From: Prorocentrum cordatum
Lineage: Eukaryota > Sar > Dinophyceae > Prorocentrales > Prorocentraceae
Assembly (NCBI GenBank): GCA_963575745.1
Contig: CAUYUJ010014593.1
Coordinates: 649,008-713,007 of the forward strand
Length of the DNA stretch: 64,000 nucleotides
Direction: 5' to 3'
A program made the translations under genes and the position numbers. This document shows, in pieces, positions 1 to 10,944 of this stretch. A model generated the notes under the pieces. The model was not told the DNA's origin, ran no database searches, and was given only the letters and a program-made list of their open reading frames with translations. Numbering within the stretch: position 1 is the stretch's first letter; each line of letters opens with the position of its first letter.

Positions 1-1
1 T

Positions 2-553
2 CCTTTCTCAGAAATGGTAGACGACAGTACAACTTTCATGAGTTCGTTTTCCAAGGATTGTGAGATTTTGAATGCTATTTTCGCGGCAGAGCGTGGCAGC
101 AAGGTAATGCAGCGTGTTCTAGAGGAGATCAAGGGTTGGTACAATGGGAGTGAGCCTACCAACGGATTGATGGGTATTGTGACGATGATGCACGGGTTGC
201 AGAAAGTGGTGCAGGAGGAGTGCCCAGGGGTAAACGTCAAGAAAGAAAGTTCTTCGGGGGCTGAAGTTCAATGTGGGCCTCACCAGAATTTCTTGCTCTA
301 CAGGGAGCAGCATTTCAAGTGCCAGTTGGGTATGGGCAACGATCGTCGTTACTTAGAGGCACATCCCGAGTGTACACCGGCGCGGGTCGCCAACAACTTC
401 TTGGGCGCGCATTACGGCATCTTCAGGCCCACGAAGGGGAAGGTGCGTGGGCCTTTGCTGGCGTGGTCCCGATTCGACAATTGCACGGTGTGGGGCTGTG
501 AGCAGTCAGGCAGGAGGGAGGCAGCACCGCTTCCAGTAATTTGTACCGTATAG
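2..553 (+). CDS. Partial exon or 3' gene end, hypothetical protein (weak glycosyltransferase resemblance)
   Basis: The frame is open from the window edge, so the protein may begin outside. The first in-frame ATG is at 14, just after a possible acceptor (TTTCTCAG, ending at 10). It ends with a stop at 551-553 after about 180 residues. Unlike most ORFs nearby, its composition is balanced, not low-complexity. Visible features are a helical stretch around residues 15-45 (EILNAIFAAERGSKVMQRVL), a Gly-rich turn, and a C-terminal half rich in Arg, Tyr, His and Trp. The run asp-asp-ser followed by NAIFAA and GWY vaguely recalls the C-terminal part of sugar-binding glycosyltransferases, but no catalytic motif can be confirmed. 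There is no signal peptide or membrane segment. I infer that it is a real exon; the function is unknown. Confidence 0.4.
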   Translation, partial: PFSEMVDDSTTFMSSFSKDCEILNAIFAAERGSKVMQRVLEEIKGWYNGSEPTNGLMGIVTMMHGLQKVVQEECPGVNVKKESSSGAEVQCGPHQNFLLYREQHFKCQLGMGNDRRYLEAHPECTPARVANNFLGAHYGIFRPTKGKVRGPLLAWSRFDNCTVWGCEQSGRREAAPLPVICTV

Positions 554-763
554 CGTAATATATCTTCGGGGTAGGTTCGCGAGCGCGGGACGATCAACAC
601 ATTCTAGACGCGTCGCGTATCCCCACCAGCCTGCCTTTGCCGCCTGACCTTTGTCTCGCGGCCGCGACCAAAAAAGTATCCCCACCAGCCCATCCAGAAA
701 CTATGTCCAGGCGAGTTGAGGTGATCAGGGAAGTGCGGGAGCAAAGAGGGGGACGGCCGAACC

Positions 764-1035
764 GTGGAGAGTAGGAGAAGGAGGAGACGGAGGAGGAGGA
801 GGAGACAGGATGGATGGATGAGGGAGCGGGGAGAAGGAGGAGACAGGATGGAGGAGGGAGCGGAGGAGGAGGAGGAGACGTGGAAAGGAGTGAGGAGGAG
901 AAGGAGGAGACAGGATGGATGGATGAGGGAGCGGGGAGAAGGAAACTGAATAGTATGATGATGATGATGATGATGAGGAGGAGGAGGAAGAGAAGAAGTA
1001 GGAGGAGGAAGGAGGAGCAAGAGGAGGAGGGCAAG
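764..1035. repeat. Purine-rich (GGA)n tract with an ATG-repeat core
   Basis: Degenerate GGA/GAG trinucleotides dominate both sides, with a perfect (ATG)n block at about 955-977. A 40-50 bp unit containing GACAGGATGGATGGATGAGG occurs at about 806 and again at about 910. Poly-Arg, poly-Glu and poly-Ser ORFs in it are artefacts. Confidence 0.85.
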
Positions 1036-1049
1036 CAGAAGGGCCAGAG

Positions 1050-1345
1050 GTCTCTTGGATGCCTCTCGGAGTCTCTTGGGACATCTCTTGGGCGCTTCTT
1101 GGTGGCCTCTTGGGACGTCTTGTGGATCTCTTGGCGGTCCTGGGGGGCTCTTGGGCGTCTTGGGTGCCTCTGGGGGGCCTCTTGGGGTCCTCTTGGGGGC
1201 CTCCTGGGGGCCTCTTGGGGGCCTCTTGGAGCCATCTTGGGGCCATCTTGGGGCCTCTCGGGGCCTCCTGGGCGCTTCTTGAGGCTATCTTGGAGGACAT
1301 TGATTCAAGAAGGGGGGGGTCCTCAATTACGGTTGCCCCCCAAGA
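1050..1345. repeat. Degenerate CTTGGGGGCC repeat, G-rich orientation
   Basis: The strand repeats variants of GGGGCCTCTTGG and GGCCATCTTGG every 10-25 bases. This is one locus of a family that recurs along the left 45 kb in both orientations. Confidence 0.8.
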
Positions 1346-1439
1346 GGCCAAAATGGTGCCCAAATGGGTGAAATGAATGGTTTTGGCTTCCTCGCCGAGG
1401 CCGTTTTGGACGCCCTGACCGCTCACGACCGGCCCCGCC

Positions 1440-2345
1440 CAGGTCCAGGGGAGGGGGGAAGGGGGCGGGGTCAAGCTACCCACCCGCCCGCAAGCCGTCC
1501 AGCTCCCTCCTACCCGCCCTCCCAACACATGAGTAACAACCGAGCCTGAGCACGTGCAGCGGTCGTCTTTGGATGCGTTGGGAAGCAAAGCCGCGAGGTG
1601 CGCCACGCGTGCCAGGGGCGCCACGCGTGCCAGGCACCCCTGGGGCCCGAGCGTGCCGGGCACGCCTGGTGCGCCGGATGCGCCACGTGCTCCGAGTGCA
1701 CCAGGTGTGCCGTACACTCCAGCCGCGCGATGTGCGCCATGTTCGGGGCACGTGCAGAGTGCGTCAGGTGCGCCTGCGCACGTGACAGCACATATCGGGA
1801 AACATGTCGGCCCCCGCCATCCTTGTCGAAAACCAATGCTTGTCATTGTGTCTAGTGGGCCTGCGCACAGCAGGCCATGCGCCACCACCCTAGCCGTCCC
1901 TGTCAAAAACTGTTTGACAGTGATCGCGGGATGGCCGCGCATGATCCAGATTTAGCCGCGAGGTGCATGTTTTATTGTTTTTGTCAGGGATGGTAGCCCT
2001 GCGCACGGCATGGAATATGACGAATATGATTCAAGATTTTGCCCCAACATGTATTTTGCATTGTTTTTTCCCAGGGATAATTGGGGGGGCGCATCGGGTT
2101 GGCCACGCATGCTCCAAATGTGGAGGCAAAGTGCGGTTAGCATTGTTTTTTGAAAGGGATGACGGAGGGCGGGGCGTCATGGTGTCCTCATGGTTCCTGG
2201 ATGGACGCCGGTCGTCTGGTGGAGGGGGCGCGTATCAATAAGGAATAGTGATGAACCCCTCCCCGAAGGGGAAGCAGGGGGTTGGAAGAGGAAGCACTCT
2301 AGACCACCTTACGCCCTAAAGGGCCGGTGGGATTCTGTACACTCT
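1440..2345. repeat. 0.9-kb dispersed repeat R1, uninterrupted copy
   Basis: This matches, with many substitutions, the two-part copy at 37204-37770 plus 39065-39475. Shared landmarks in order are GTCCAGCTC, a GC-rich minisatellite (1595-1790), AAACATGTCGGCCCCC, GTCCCTGTCAAAAAC, TTAGCCGCGAGGTGCAT, GGGATGGTAGCCCTGCGCA, GCATCGGGTTGGCC and GGTGGGATT. No long balanced ORF is visible. The minus strand reads as collagen-like Gly-X-Y only because of the minisatellite. Confidence 0.8.
1595..1790. repeat. GC-rich minisatellite inside R1
   Basis: Degenerate tandem units of the form GCGCCACGCGTGCCAGG, with variants such as GCGTGCCGGGCACGCCTGG. The counterpart in the second R1 copy is at about 37375-37560. 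Confidence 0.75.
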
Positions 2346-2449
2346 GATGCCTGTGGCACGGTGGAGGATTCGACCTTGCCTTATCAGCCCGTGCAGCGGG
2401 GGACCGTCACGGGGGCCCCGTGCCGCGACCACCACCGCAGATGTGGGCC

Positions 2450-2665
2450 TCGGGAGCCCGCCCCGATCCAAGCGCGGCCAAGAGGCGCCCAAGGCAGCCC
2501 GAGAGGCCCCCGAGACGGCCTCCGACTGCCCGAAGACGGCCCAGGAGAGGCCCCAAAGGGCCTCGAGATAGCCCAGCCAAGAGCGCTCCAAGACAGCCTA
2601 AAGTGGCTTCATAATAACCAGAGAACGGCCCCAAAGGCCCCAAGACGGCCCCGTCGATGACACCA
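2450..2665. repeat. Degenerate CCAAGACGGCCC repeat, C-rich orientation
   Basis: Repeated CCCGAGACGGCC, CCAAGACGGCCC and CCAAAGGCC words. It is the reverse complement of the family seen at 1050-1345. Confidence 0.75.
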
Positions 2666-2754
2666 GCGCGAAACAAGGCGACGCTGACGACTCCATTGTC
2701 GTGGCCCCTCCACCCGCTGGCGTGACAGCACGTGCGCCTTGTGTGCAACCCCGA

Positions 2755-3130
2755 AGTTCGGCTCAATGATATTTGCATTTCAATGGTGCACGCCCTGGTC
2801 GCCCGTTTGTGTTCCAACATGGTTTTGGGCAGAGCATCTCTTCGGCTGGAGCAGGAGAGCGGCCAGCGCCGCGGTGAGAACTCCCGCGGGCTGGCCATGA
2901 TGCACTGCCTGCGCGCCTCTTTCTGCTGGTGGCGCGGTCACTTCTGCCACGGCGGAGCGGCTTCTCGCTCTGCGCGCTGCCAAGTCTGGCCAGCACGTCA
3001 AGCTTTCTGTCTGTTGACCCCGCGAGGGCGCCGCGGTGAGGGCGGGTGGCCCAAGACGGCCTGAGACAGCTTGAAGAGGCCTGAGAGAGGCCTAACAGGG
3101 CGTCGAGACGGCCCAAGAGCGCTCCAAGAA
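2755..3130. repeat. Dispersed repeat R2, copy 1
   Basis: Aligns with 5695-6130 in the same orientation. Shared words include TCCCGCGGGCTGGC, GCGGTCACTTCTGCCACGGC, GCTTCTCGCT, GGCCA(A)CACGTCAAGC and TCTGTCTGTTG, and both copies run into CCAAGACGG-type repeats. Copy 2 carries about 50 extra bases after CTGCCACGGC. Confidence 0.8.
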
Positions 3131-3416
3131 GGCACAGTATGATCTCGAGACGGTCCACTGCGCTCGCAAGACGCACCCCAAAAGGGCTCGGAAGCCGTCC
3201 CGCCCAGTCTTGGAAGCAGTGGAGTACCGTGGAGGGTCCCAGTGGGGCGCCGATCCGCCCAGAAGACGTCGGGAGGGGGGTTGGATGCGCGCCCCTGTGC
3301 GCGATCGGGAGGCCGGGGGGGGGGGCGTTAGAAGATTCACAGCAGCCCCACCAGCCACCGCGCCTTCACGTGCCACGGGGGCGTCGGTGGCGGATGCTGG
3401 ACCGAGCAAGTGTGGA

Positions 3417-3745
3417 CCAATCGCCCACTCATGGCCGATAGGGGCCCCGCCCACCCCCGCCCAGAGGCGTGCGGGCTCATTGTCGGAGGCCTATCGCCGA
3501 TCTGTCGGCGATGTGTCGCCGATTCCAGGTCGATCCATTTTCGCTGTCACCCCTACTTGGGGCGGGGAGGAGGGCCATTTCAGGAGGAAAAGAAACACAC
3601 AGACACAATGAATCGTCGATTCCCCAGAAAATATGGGAAAATATGGGAAGTGGGGGGGAAGACAGAGGCCCAGAAAATATAGGAAAATATGGGGAATATT
3701 TTTATTTGTGTGTATTTATTTGTGTGTCCCAGTGCCCCATTCACA
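3417..3745. repeat. Dispersed repeat R3, copy 1
   Basis: Aligns with 23341-23640 in the same orientation. It begins with ATCGCCCA and GCCGATAGGGGCC and ends in an AT-rich part with AACACACAGACACAAT, TCGTCGATTCCCCAGAAAAT and TTTTATTTGTGTGT. A related partial piece lies at 15040-15150. The AT-rich end stands out from the GC-rich surroundings. Confidence 0.8.
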
Positions 3746-3769
3746 TATGGGTCGCACTGTGTTCGACGG

Positions 3770-4915
3770 TCCTCGCAGGCGGGCGCAGGGAACGGGGGGC
3801 GGTCGGCGAGAGAGGATGGGGTTCAGAGGTTGGCGAGTCGAGACAACGGTAGTCGGCCTTCGGAGGGGCTCCTCGTCGCCACGTCTGGACGCAGCTCGAA
3901 GAATTGCTGCTTCTGGACCTGGGGAGGGGTCCTTGGACCGATTTTGAGGTGCCCTTGTCTCAACTCGCCCTGCTCCAACGGGTGGGGGCGTGGGGCTCGG
4001 TGCAGCGAGGGCCAATCCCTCCAGGCACCGGCGAGTGGCAGCCATCCGCCTGCCAATTTGGAAGGCATCTCCAAGCACTGTCTCGTTCCAGTCAGTGAGT
4101 CGTCACTGCTGGTGAGTCGCACGCTTGGGGCAGCAGACATGGGGGGGGACTCCGGGGGGCGAGCTGACGCGTCAAAGGAACAACATGCAGAGGCATGACA
4201 AGTGCAGTGGAACAGCAGGTGATAGAAGAGGACTCGAGGGACCTCCAGATCATCAGCTCATCCGATGCCCGACGACGTCCGAATGTTCCTCGTCGTCGTC
4301 CTCCTCCTCCTCTATCCTCCTTCTCCTCCTCTATTATCCTCCTCGATCCTCCTCCTCCTGCTTCTCCTCCTCCAGCATCGTCCTTGCCACTCCTCCTCCC
4401 CGATCGTGCTCCGCCCTCGTGCGTGCCAGCGCGTGGATGGTTTTCAACTTTACGCGACGCGCCCTCCTTGGCCCCGGCACCGGGGAGCCTCCCGGGAGGC
4501 CGCCGCGAGCACGCAGTCTTTGCGAGCCGGGGCTCGCCGAGGCGAGGCATCGCGGTGCGCGCACAGCCCGCCATGTTGCTGCTGCTCCTAGGCTGCCCTC
4601 GAGGGCGCCTCTCACCCGATGTCCGGTGCAGCCTCCTCCATTCTCTCCCTCCTCCCTGGTCTGACGAAGAGGGGGGAGGCAGGGGAAGGAGAGGGGTACG
4701 ACATCTTCTGCCTGCAGCTGGTTTCGGCCCCCACCAACGTGAGCCGATTCGCCCCCCCCCCCCGCCCCTTTGCTGTTCCCCCTTTGGTCCGTCCCGATCC
4801 CCGTCCGTCCCTGTCCTCATCCTCCTTTCCTGGGCCTTCGGGCTCTCCCCCCCTCGTCGCAGGGACCGATGCGGAGCGGATCTGGCTGCGCAGCCCGTGG
4901 TCCTGCTGATCGCCT
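3770..4915. other. Non-coding stretch, no supported gene
   Basis: Contains a pyrimidine-rich block (about 4290-4400) and a short C run near 4755. The frames open across it encode Pro-, Ser- and Arg-rich low-complexity sequence without recognisable domains. Confidence 0.6.
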
Positions 4916-4923
4916 CTCACCTG

Positions 4924-5127
4924 CCTAATATTAAGTCGGGCCTGTCCCCCTACAGGGGGATGTTCGACGAAAAATAAAGAATACACCAAAAATAATCAAA
5001 AAATGCCCCAAACATTGTCTGGGGACAATTTTTTTTTTGTTGCTGCCTTTTTGGTGCATTTGGGGGGTATTTTTATTTGTTCTTCGAAAATTCCCCTGTA
5101 GCTGGACACGCCCGACATAAGCCTAAC
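4924..5127. mobile_element. MITE-like inverted-repeat element, copy 1 of 3
   Basis: The ends are imperfect inverted repeats of about 50 bases: the left end begins TTAAGTCGGGCCTGTCC followed by CTACAGG, and the right end is ATTCCCCTGTAG followed by GGACACGCCCGAC. The interior is AT-rich with a T run near 5030. No coding capacity. Copies 2 and 3 are at 14701-14863 and 21381-21555. Confidence 0.75.
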
Positions 5128-5200
5128 ACGTCCTCCTGCGCCTCCCCCTGCTTCCCTGGGCTTTCGGGCCGCCCCTCCGTCGGCCGGCACGTCCGACGGC

Positions 5201-5334
5201 GGCCCGGAAGATTGGTCAGGACGGTGCCGTGGAGTAATCAGTCCGTGGACCGATGCGGAGCGGATGCGGCCCGGAAGACTGGTCAGGACGGTGCCGTGGA
5301 GTAATCAGTCCGTGGACCGATGCGGAGCGGATTT
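5201..5334. repeat. 67-bp tandem duplication
   Basis: GGCCCGGAAGA at 5201 and again at 5268 starts two nearly identical 67-bp units, each containing GGACCGATGCGGAGCGGAT. A related single piece occurs near 4862. Confidence 0.85.
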
Positions 5335-5694
5335 GGCAGGGAGGGGGACGGCGATGCCTCCTCCGTCCTCCTGTTCCTCCTTCCCGTCCGCGCCCAGATG
5401 TTCCGAGTCTGAGGCTCGGAGCAATCAGACAAGTTTGCATGAACATAAATGTTCGAATGTCTGCGTGGGGCACTCATGGAGGCGGATCTGGCGCCGCTCT
5501 CGGCTCGCTTCGCGCGCAGCGCCGATCCAAGAAATCTGCACGGACCTTCGAGAGTTGATGTTTGAGCAGCTGTTGCTTCTCCAGATGGAGGCTTCTGGAA
5601 GGGCAGACTTCCAGTCGCTTTATCGTCGCATCCTCGTCCGCGTCGCTCGCACGAACGCGTTGGCCGAGTGGAAGTTTGAATTGACCAGTTTATC

Positions 5695-6135
5695 ACGGGA
5701 CCTTCTGATATGCATTCCACGGGTGCACACCCAGGTGGCCCACTTGTTGCTAGACATGCTTGCTTTTGGCAGAGGGTCTTCGGCAGAGGCAGGAGAAGTG
5801 CCAGCGCTGCGGTGATGATTCCCGCGGGCTGGCGACGATGCATTGCCTGCTCCCCTCTTTGTACTGGTGGCGTGGTCACTTCTGCCACGGCTGAGCTTCA
5901 GGCAGCAGTGGAATCGATCGCGTCTCGTTGCACGCCTTTTTTTGCACGGTTGGCTTCTCGCTTTGTGCGCTACCAAGCCTGGCCAACACGTCAAGCATCT
6001 GTCTGTTGCCACCTTGAGGGGGCGGGGGAAGAGGCCCCGCCCAAGGCGGCTTGAGCCGGAGAGGGACCAAAGAGGGCCTAAGAGAGACCAAATAGGGCCT
6101 CAAGGCGGCCCAAGAGCGCTCAAGAGGGCCCAGGA
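5695..6135. repeat. Dispersed repeat R2, copy 2, with CCAAGACGG-type tail
   Basis: Counterpart of 2755-3130. It carries about 50 extra bases (around 5893-5945) relative to copy 1 and ends in C-rich repeats at about 6050-6135. Confidence 0.75.
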
Positions 6136-7370
6136 GGAGGGAGGGAAGGGGGAGGGATGGGAGGGAGGGGAACGGTGGAGAAGGCGTGGAAAAAGGAAGA
6201 AGGAAGACCACGAGGAACGGCCAGGACGTAGCCACAGCACACTCGAGTAATTCGCTTCCAAGTGACCGCACATGCTCCGCCTGCTGGCGTGGTAGCGCGC
6301 GGCATCTGTTTCAACGCAGCGCTCCCGCGACTTCCTCCCCCTCCTGACACCCCTCCTGCCCCGCGTGACCGCACTGGCTGCGCTTGCCGCTTGCCGACGC
6401 GACAGCGCTTGCCGCTTGTTCCAGGGCAGCGTGATAAAGAGCAGCTACAGTCAACGCGCATAGTAAGGACGAACGACTTTTTCAAGGGTACCCTTGGGTC
6501 CTTGACTGCCTCAGCCTCTGCGGCCCGTCCCTAGCAATTTTCGCAGGCCAGTTTCTCAGGTTCCCTGGGGGTTTGGCCTCCTGCGGCCCAGAATACTTCA
6601 GCTTCGGCCTCCAAGGGTCTTGCGTCCTTGCCACGCGTCCTTACTATACGTTTTCACTGTAGAACTCGTTCGTTGTTCATCCATGGCGTCGGCCATCGTC
6701 CTTCTCCTGCAGCCCGTATCATCTCGTCAATAACAAAAGAAGGCCCCACGACTGGCCAAAGACGGCCGAAGTTGGCCACGATGTTAAAGACAACATCAGT
6801 GCACCCCCAGACGCCCCAAATGGGCCCTCAAGACGGCTCCAGCGCTTCCCGAGATGTCCGCATGGCCCCCAGATGGTCCCGATGTTGGTCAGGAGCCGCC
6901 TAGAACGGTCCGCGGGCGCCCGAAACACATTACCAAGAGGCCCCGAGCTCCCAACATGGATTTGCGGTGATTGTCCTCAGTTCTTTGGTTAGTGGGATTG
7001 ATACATACTCGCATGTGGGGCTGTCGGGGTGTTCCAAGCAATTCTGCAAGCCCCCAAGATCGCTCCGATCCAGGAGGGCCCAAAGACGGCCCAGGCTGGC
7101 CCCAAGCGGCAACCCGGGACGCCCCCGCAGCCTCCGAGATAGCGCCGAATACGGCCCGGGGGCGGATGAGGAGCATTCCCTGGAGACCCCCAACTTCTAA
7201 AAACAAGTATGTTCCAGCATTCCCCGAGCAGTACTTGCACTCAGGGGTTTCCCCTTGCGTTCTAGGGTAACTGGGCCCCAGTGGCGGACCGGCCGGGTCG
7301 TCGCCGCCCGTCCCCGCCGTCGCCGTTGGGCACCAGTGGCGGTCTGGTTGGCTCGTCGCCGCCCGTCGCC
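6135..7370. other. Non-coding stretch with two CCAAGACGG-type blocks
   Basis: A purine-rich block at about 6135-6210 is followed by unique-looking sequence. Degenerate C-rich repeats of the CCAAGACGGCC family occupy about 6740-6905 and 7050-7160. No ORF has balanced composition or a recognisable domain. Confidence 0.6.
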
Positions 7371-7374
7371 ACGT

Positions 7375-7495
7375 TGCGTTACGTTGATGTGCGTTCCTGC
7401 GCATTGCGTGGCATTGCTTTGCCTTGCCTTGCGTTGCGTTGCTTTGCTTTGCATTGCTTTGCGCTGCGTCGCATTGCTTTGCACCGCTCTACCCA
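7375..7495. repeat. TTGCN pentamer repeat
   Basis: About 24 degenerate copies of GCTTT, GCATT, GCGTT and GCCTT in tandem. Confidence 0.85.
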
Positions 7496-7904
7496 CATAT
7501 ATTGCGCCGCATGAGGTGCACTACCTCGATTGGACCACGTATGTCCAGTTGCCTGCGGCAAGTTCCGCCACCGTGCCAGCCCCCCATTCTCGGTTGCAGT
7601 TGCTCGCGTCGATGAGGCTCGGCTTGGTTCGACGTCATGAGGCCGTCTTGGAGTCAATTCAAACGATTTTAGAGGCATGTCCTGCCGTCTTCGCAGCTCG
7701 TATAGCCTTCATTGACCGTCTTGGCAGCCTTCGTGACCCCCTGGGGCCTCCAGGAGCAAGGGTGGTGCACTCGAGGGCACGCTGGGTAACATTAGGCTTT
7801 GCCCAAGGGCTTGCATACCTGCTTGTGAAAACCGTTAGGACCAGGGCTCTTCGTCCGAGGCAGCCCTCGACGTTGCCAGGGGGTTCTCGGGGCTTCTCGG
7901 CGTT

Positions 7905-8290
7905 GCCCGCCAAGCAATGCAACGCAGCGCCAAGCATTGCCTGGCAATTCTAGGAGCGCCAAAACATGCAAAACAATGTTCACCATCTCAGAACAATGCA
8001 ACATGTTGATTGCAAGCAAAGCCAAGCTCCACAAGAGCAATGAATGCCAAGCAACGCCAAGGAATGCTGAGGAGTGTCAAGAAAGCTGAGCAATACAGAG
8101 CAACGCCACGCGAATGCCAAGCAATGCTCAGAATCGCCAGGCGAATGCCAAGGAATGTCAAGCAATGCCAAATCACGTCAAGCAGTATTAAGCCATGCCG
8201 AGCAATGCCCAGCAACTCTAAAGCAAATGAAGACCGAGCAATTCAAAGCAATACCAAGCAATGCTTTGCATTGCATTGCCGTGCTCAGAA
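7905..8290. repeat. CCAAGCAATG minisatellite
   Basis: Degenerate units of about 10-11 bases (GCCAAGCAAT, GCCAAGGAAT, GAGCAATGC), reverse-complement-like to the pentamers at 7375-7495. The two tracts could pair across a 400-bp loop. Confidence 0.8.
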
Positions 8291-8399
8291 CTGATGTGAC
8301 TTGATTTGGAGAGAAGAAGGCCTCTATTTGGGGCCGCGCCGGGTTCATTGTGCATTCGGCTGATTATCGAATATTTTCGCATGCTCGCTTGTTCAGCAT

Positions 8400-8640
8400 C
8401 CACAGTGCCCAAGACAGCTCCAGAAGGCAAAATCGCTTCCAAGCGGCCCCCAGGACGGGCCCAAGACGGCCCAAGCTGGCCCCGAGACACAACTGGAGCG
8501 GCCCCAAAGGGGCCCAAACCAGCCCAAGATGGGTCGCATATAGCCCCAGTGCGACCCCAGGAGACCTCAAAGAGGACTTTGACGGGCTCAAGCCCAACGA
8601 CGGCCCACGCAAAACGGCTCCAAGAGATTTCTAAGAGGTT
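8400..8640. repeat. Degenerate CCAAGACGGCCC repeat, C-rich orientation
   Basis: Includes CCCAAGACGGCCCAAGC and CCCCAAAGGGGCCC. Same family as 2450-2665. Confidence 0.7.
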
Positions 8641-8884
8641 TTTGGACACGTCTCTTTGTTGCGTCCCCTCACACGTTCCTTGGTCCCCTCAGACCGCCTT
8701 CAATCCTCCACTGAAGCACCCCAGATAATCTTCCATCCTATCCCAGGTAGCTTCCTGCCACCAACGTCCTCCCGCCTTCCTCTCCCCCTCCCCTCTTCCC
8801 GCATCGTTTCCCCTCCCTCCCCCTGAACATCCCTTTTCCTTTTCGTTGCATCCTCCCCTCTCCCTCTGACCTCTACCCTCCGCA

Positions 8885-9010
8885 CACATACACATCTATG
8901 TGTATGTACACACCTGTACATACACATACATATATGTATATGTATATGAATATGTATATATATATAGATATACAAATGTGTATATACAAACATATGTATA
9001 TATCTATTTT
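8885..9010. repeat. AT-rich (ATGTAT)n microsatellite
   Basis: Alternating purine-pyrimidine ACACAT, ATGTAT and TATATA words, strongly AT-rich against the GC-rich background. Confidence 0.85.
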
Positions 9011-9399
9011 TCAATTTACCGCATTTTTGCAATCTGGGACCCTGCGCCCCCCCCCGCCGAAACGGGATCCCTGGCGTCCAGGGCTCCTGGACGCCCCTCC
9101 AGAGGGTCCCGCGAGATTTTCGGGCCTCTAGAATTCCCTGCCAAGCCGTGCAAATGGCTCGGCGGCGGCCCCAAGATACCCCCAAGATGGTCCAAGATGG
9201 CCTCCAGCGGCCTCAGACCCCCGCCAGATGCCCGAAGACGGTCCAAATATCACCCCCAAAAAATGCTGATACGCAGAAGAGGTTGACGTTCCGTTGGTTT
9301 TTCCCAGCCAGCTTGTGGTTGGGTGTCCCTTTTGAGGAGACAGCGCCCCGCGTCCTTCCCTCTGGCCTCCTCCTCCCCCCTCCTCTGTCCTCCCTCCCT

Positions 9400-10085
9400 C
9401 CCAGTACAGTGTTTGGATGCCCCATAGGGAGCTCAACCGAAGGCCCCAGTGGCTGCACTCGCATCCGCCTCCCCCACCCAGTACAGCGTTTCGGGGCCCC
9501 ACAGGGAGCTCCACCGAGGGCCTCAGTGGCGACATCCTGTCCGCATGCGGTTCCCCTACCCAGTACAGCGCTTCGGGGCCCATAGGGAGCTCCACTGAAC
9601 GCCTCAGTGGCGGTGTCCGCATGCGGTTCCCCCACCCAATACAGCGTTCCCTCCGCCGACGGCCCCAGTGGCGGTGCTCGCATGCGTTCCCCCCGCCCAG
9701 TATGGCGCTTCGCAGCCCCATAGGGAGATCCACCGAAGGCCCCAGTGGCGGTGTTCGCATGCGGCTCCCTCACCCAGTACGGCGCTTCGGGGCCCCTATA
9801 GGGAACTCCTCCGAAGGCTTCAGTGGCGGTGTCCGCATGCGGTCCCTTTCCCAGTACAGCGTTCCGGGGCACCACAGGTTGCTCCACCGAAGGCCTCAGT
9901 GGCGGTGTCCGCATGCGGTTCCCCCACCCATTAGCATGCAGTTCCCCCACCCAGTACAGCGTTTCGTGGCCCCCTAGGGAGCTATACCGAAGGCCTCAGT
10001 CGCGGTGTCCGCATGTGTTTCCCCACCCAGCACAGCGTTTCGGGGCCCGATAGGGAGCTCCACCGAAGGCCCCTCACACGCTTCG
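9400..10085. repeat. 75-bp tandem array R4, forward orientation
   Basis: About nine degenerate units, each with CCACCCAGTACAGCG, TTTCGGGGCCCC, AGGGAGCTCCACCGAAGG, CAGTGGCGG and CGCATGCG. Apparent repeat proteins in all frames follow from the array. The same array occurs reversed at 16465-17400. Confidence 0.85.
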
Positions 10086-10265
10086 CGTCCCCACAGGAGA
10101 GCGTTTCTTTATGTTCGGCGATGACGGGCGTCATGGGGGGGGGAGACGGGGGGTGGTATGACGTAACCCCCACCCCCGCCGTATGGCTCCGGAACCACAG
10201 CCGCGCCCGCGCGCACGACGCGACGAGCGACGAGCGACGACGACGACGAGGACGATGCGAGCAAC

Positions 10266-10545
10266 ATGTCGGTGGCGATCTGCCCCACTGCGCCTGTGTA
10301 CACACCGCTCGCGTACACCGCAAAAACCGTGTGCAACGCAGCGCACGTGTACACCAAAGTGCTTGCGTACACCCGGTGTACATGTGCACACCGCAGCAAC
10401 CATGTGCAACAGAGCGCTTGTGTACACCACAATGCTTGCGTGCACCGCAGCGTCTGTGCACGCCACAGCGCCTGTCTACACTACAGCATCCGCGCGCAAC
10501 GCAGCGCGACTGTACACCACAGTGCCTGCGTGCAGGACGTTGCTG
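10266..10545. repeat. Left arm of large inverted minisatellite
   Basis: Tandem units of about 18-20 bases around GTGTACACCGCAGCGC. The outer edge (ATGTCGGTGGCGATCTGCCC) recurs reverse-complemented at the outer edge of the right arm. Confidence 0.8.
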
Positions 10546-10559
10546 ATCATCGAATGCGA

Positions 10560-10609
10560 CGTTGTTCCCTCTTCCCTCCTCCTCCACCTCCACCTCCACC
10601 TCCTTTTTC

Positions 10610-10644
<35 letters not shown>

Positions 10645-10680
10645 CTCCTCCTCCTTCTCCTCGTCCTCCTCCTTACCCCC
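10560..10680. repeat. (CCT)n / (CTC)n microsatellite
   Basis: Pyrimidine-only tract between the arms of the inverted minisatellite. Confidence 0.85.
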
Positions 10681-10944
10681 TGTCGTGCGGGGTGGTGCTA
10701 CAGCGCACGTGCGCAATTCAGCGCCCAGTGCACCGTATAATGGTCTGTAGAATCGGTCCACTTGGTTCTCGCACGGCCAATTTAGCTGGAGCCTCCTGGA
10801 CGCAGATGGGAGAAGTTAGGGTGATGCGGGCGGACTCGGGATTAAATCGTAGATTCCAGCGGCGCTTCTTTGTCCATGACGATTCCTTGTATTGTTTTCT
10901 GTGGAATTCACAAGCGTTTCATTTTTGTCATAAGGATTCTTTCT

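Noticed and set aside
1338-1362. CCATTTTGG on the minus strand as a possible spliced leader
   Set aside because: Only the central nine bases match; the flanking TAG and CTCAAG parts are absent.
725-1942. 405-codon minus-strand frame with collagen-like Gly-X-Y repeats
   Set aside because: The repeats come from the GC-rich minisatellite of R1, the rest of the frame is poly-Ser from the GGA tract, and the second R1 copy does not keep the same frame.
9148-10053. Repeat proteins encoded by the R4 arrays (here and at 16.5-17.4 kb)
   Set aside because: All frames on both strands are open and none keeps composition or frame between the two array copies.
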